DNA of 16,243 nucleotides from Odoribacteraceae bacterium (GTDB taxonomy: Bacteria; Bacteroidota; Bacteroidia; Bacteroidales; Marinifilaceae): contig JAITJA010000211.1 of NCBI GenBank assembly GCA_031279175.1, forward strand, positions 1 through 16,243. Direction: 5' to 3'. The notes beneath the pieces were generated by a model that did no database searches, had not been told where the DNA came from, and saw nothing but the letters and a program-made list of their open reading frames with translations. Position numbers and translations under genes: made by a program. The first letter of the stretch is position 1, and every line of letters starts with the position of its first letter. Shown here piece by piece: positions 15,981 to 16,243 of the stretch.

Positions 15981-16106
15981 CCCCGCTCTATCACAAGCTG
16001 AAATATTTCCTGCACTCCCCCTCCCCGCTCTATCACGGGCTGAAATATTTCTTGCAGTCTCCCTCCCCGCTCTATCACAAGCTGAAATATTTCTTGCAGT
16101 CTCCCC
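15981..16106. repeat. Three tandem 42 bp direct repeats with GAAATATTTC palindromes
   Basis: Units at 15981-16022, 16023-16064 and 16065-16106 have exactly 42 bp period and differ at 3-5 positions. Each starts CCCCGCTCTATCAC and contains the perfect palindrome GAAATATTTC (16000-16009, 16042-16051, 16084-16093). A decayed partial unit precedes them (about 15966-15980, ATTTCCCGTCTCCCT). There are no unique spacers. The array begins about 32 bp after the sigma stop. Two plus frames and at least one minus frame stay open across it (14-residue repeats such as PSPLYHKLKYFLQS or GRLQEIFQLVIERG), but none has a good start, and I do not call a gene. Confidence 0.92.
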
Positions 16107-16143
16107 TCCGATCTCCCGTTAACCGGTAATCTCGAATGTTTTC

Positions 16144-16243
16144 TCCCCCCACGCGTGCATGACAAGGGCGCGCGATCTCTCTTCTTGCCTTCATGAAGGC
16201 AAGAAGAGAGATCGCGCGCCCTTGTCATGCACGCGTGGGGGGA
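16144..16243. repeat. Perfect 100 bp palindrome without spacer, at the window edge
   Basis: Bases 16144-16193 are the exact reverse complement of 16194-16243, with the centre at CTTCA|TGAAG and no loop. The arms contain CCCCCCACGCGTGCATGAC near the outside and CTCTCTTCTTGCCTTC near the centre. The palindrome ends at the last base given, so its true extent is unknown. Such long, spacerless palindromes are unstable in vivo and are common at contig ends as fold-back artefacts; a real hairpin or replicon end is less likely. Confidence 0.95.

Noticed and set aside
15981..16106. CRISPR array
   Set aside because: The units follow one another directly with no unique spacers and no cas genes, so this is a plain tandem repeat.
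15845..16228. Minus-strand frame of 127 residues with 14-residue repeats (LQEIFQLVIERG)
   Set aside because: Its start lies inside the edge palindrome and its end runs into the sigma gene antisense. The repeats read equally well in two plus frames, so coding is not shown.

Overview
The window looks like a piece of a GC-rich Bacteroidota chromosome, most likely Bacteroidales. Three things point there: (i) leaders mostly without Shine-Dalgarno motifs but with a -7 promoter box close to TAnnTTTG; (ii) a short ECF sigma factor of the type expanded in Bacteroides; (iii) sequence features of several proteins, for example the A-G-K-S-A Walker A loop of MutS. No rRNA, tRNA, CRISPR array, transposase or phage gene was seen. 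Most of the window is ordinary chromosomal housekeeping and metabolic DNA.

Layout. 1-488 has no convincing gene: a degenerate 41-42 bp tandem array rich in TCGCGA (1-293), a GC-rich spacer, and the terminator of the next gene. 489-2633 (minus) is a secreted protein with two thioredoxin domains made by internal duplication. 2738-3673 (minus) is a FabK/nitronate-monooxygenase-type flavoprotein. Divergent from it is a Dcp-like M3 peptidase (3819-5831, plus). 5912-6859 (minus) is cysteine synthase CysK with a clear terminator. 6994-7635 (plus) is a LuxR-type response regulator. 7647-8516 and 8520-9398 (minus) are serine acetyltransferase CysE and deoxyribose-phosphate aldolase DeoC, three bases apart and so probably one deoC-cysE transcript. 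9519-12152 (plus) is MutS. 12200-15196 (minus) is a large secreted protein with a zinc-peptidase-like N-terminus, a probable beta-propeller and a probable outer-membrane barrel. 15385-15948 (plus) is an ECF sigma factor. The right end holds three 42 bp direct repeats, each with a GAAATATTTC palindrome, and then a perfect 100 bp palindrome that ends exactly at the window edge.

How the genes fit together. CysE and CysK are consecutive enzymes of cysteine synthesis and flank a response regulator on the other strand. CysE ends in isoleucine, the residue that docks into CysK in the known cysteine synthase complex. The other genes share no single pathway. Eight gene starts have a TAnnTT(C/T)G box 17-34 bases upstream, in seven cases TAnnTTCG, which gives a consistent promoter map.

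No new multi-gene system is evident. The least explained signals are non-coding: tandem arrays of about 42 bp (four helical turns) at both ends, a G-quadruplex-capable tract between two divergent promoters, and the perfect palindrome at the edge, which may be an assembly fold-back.
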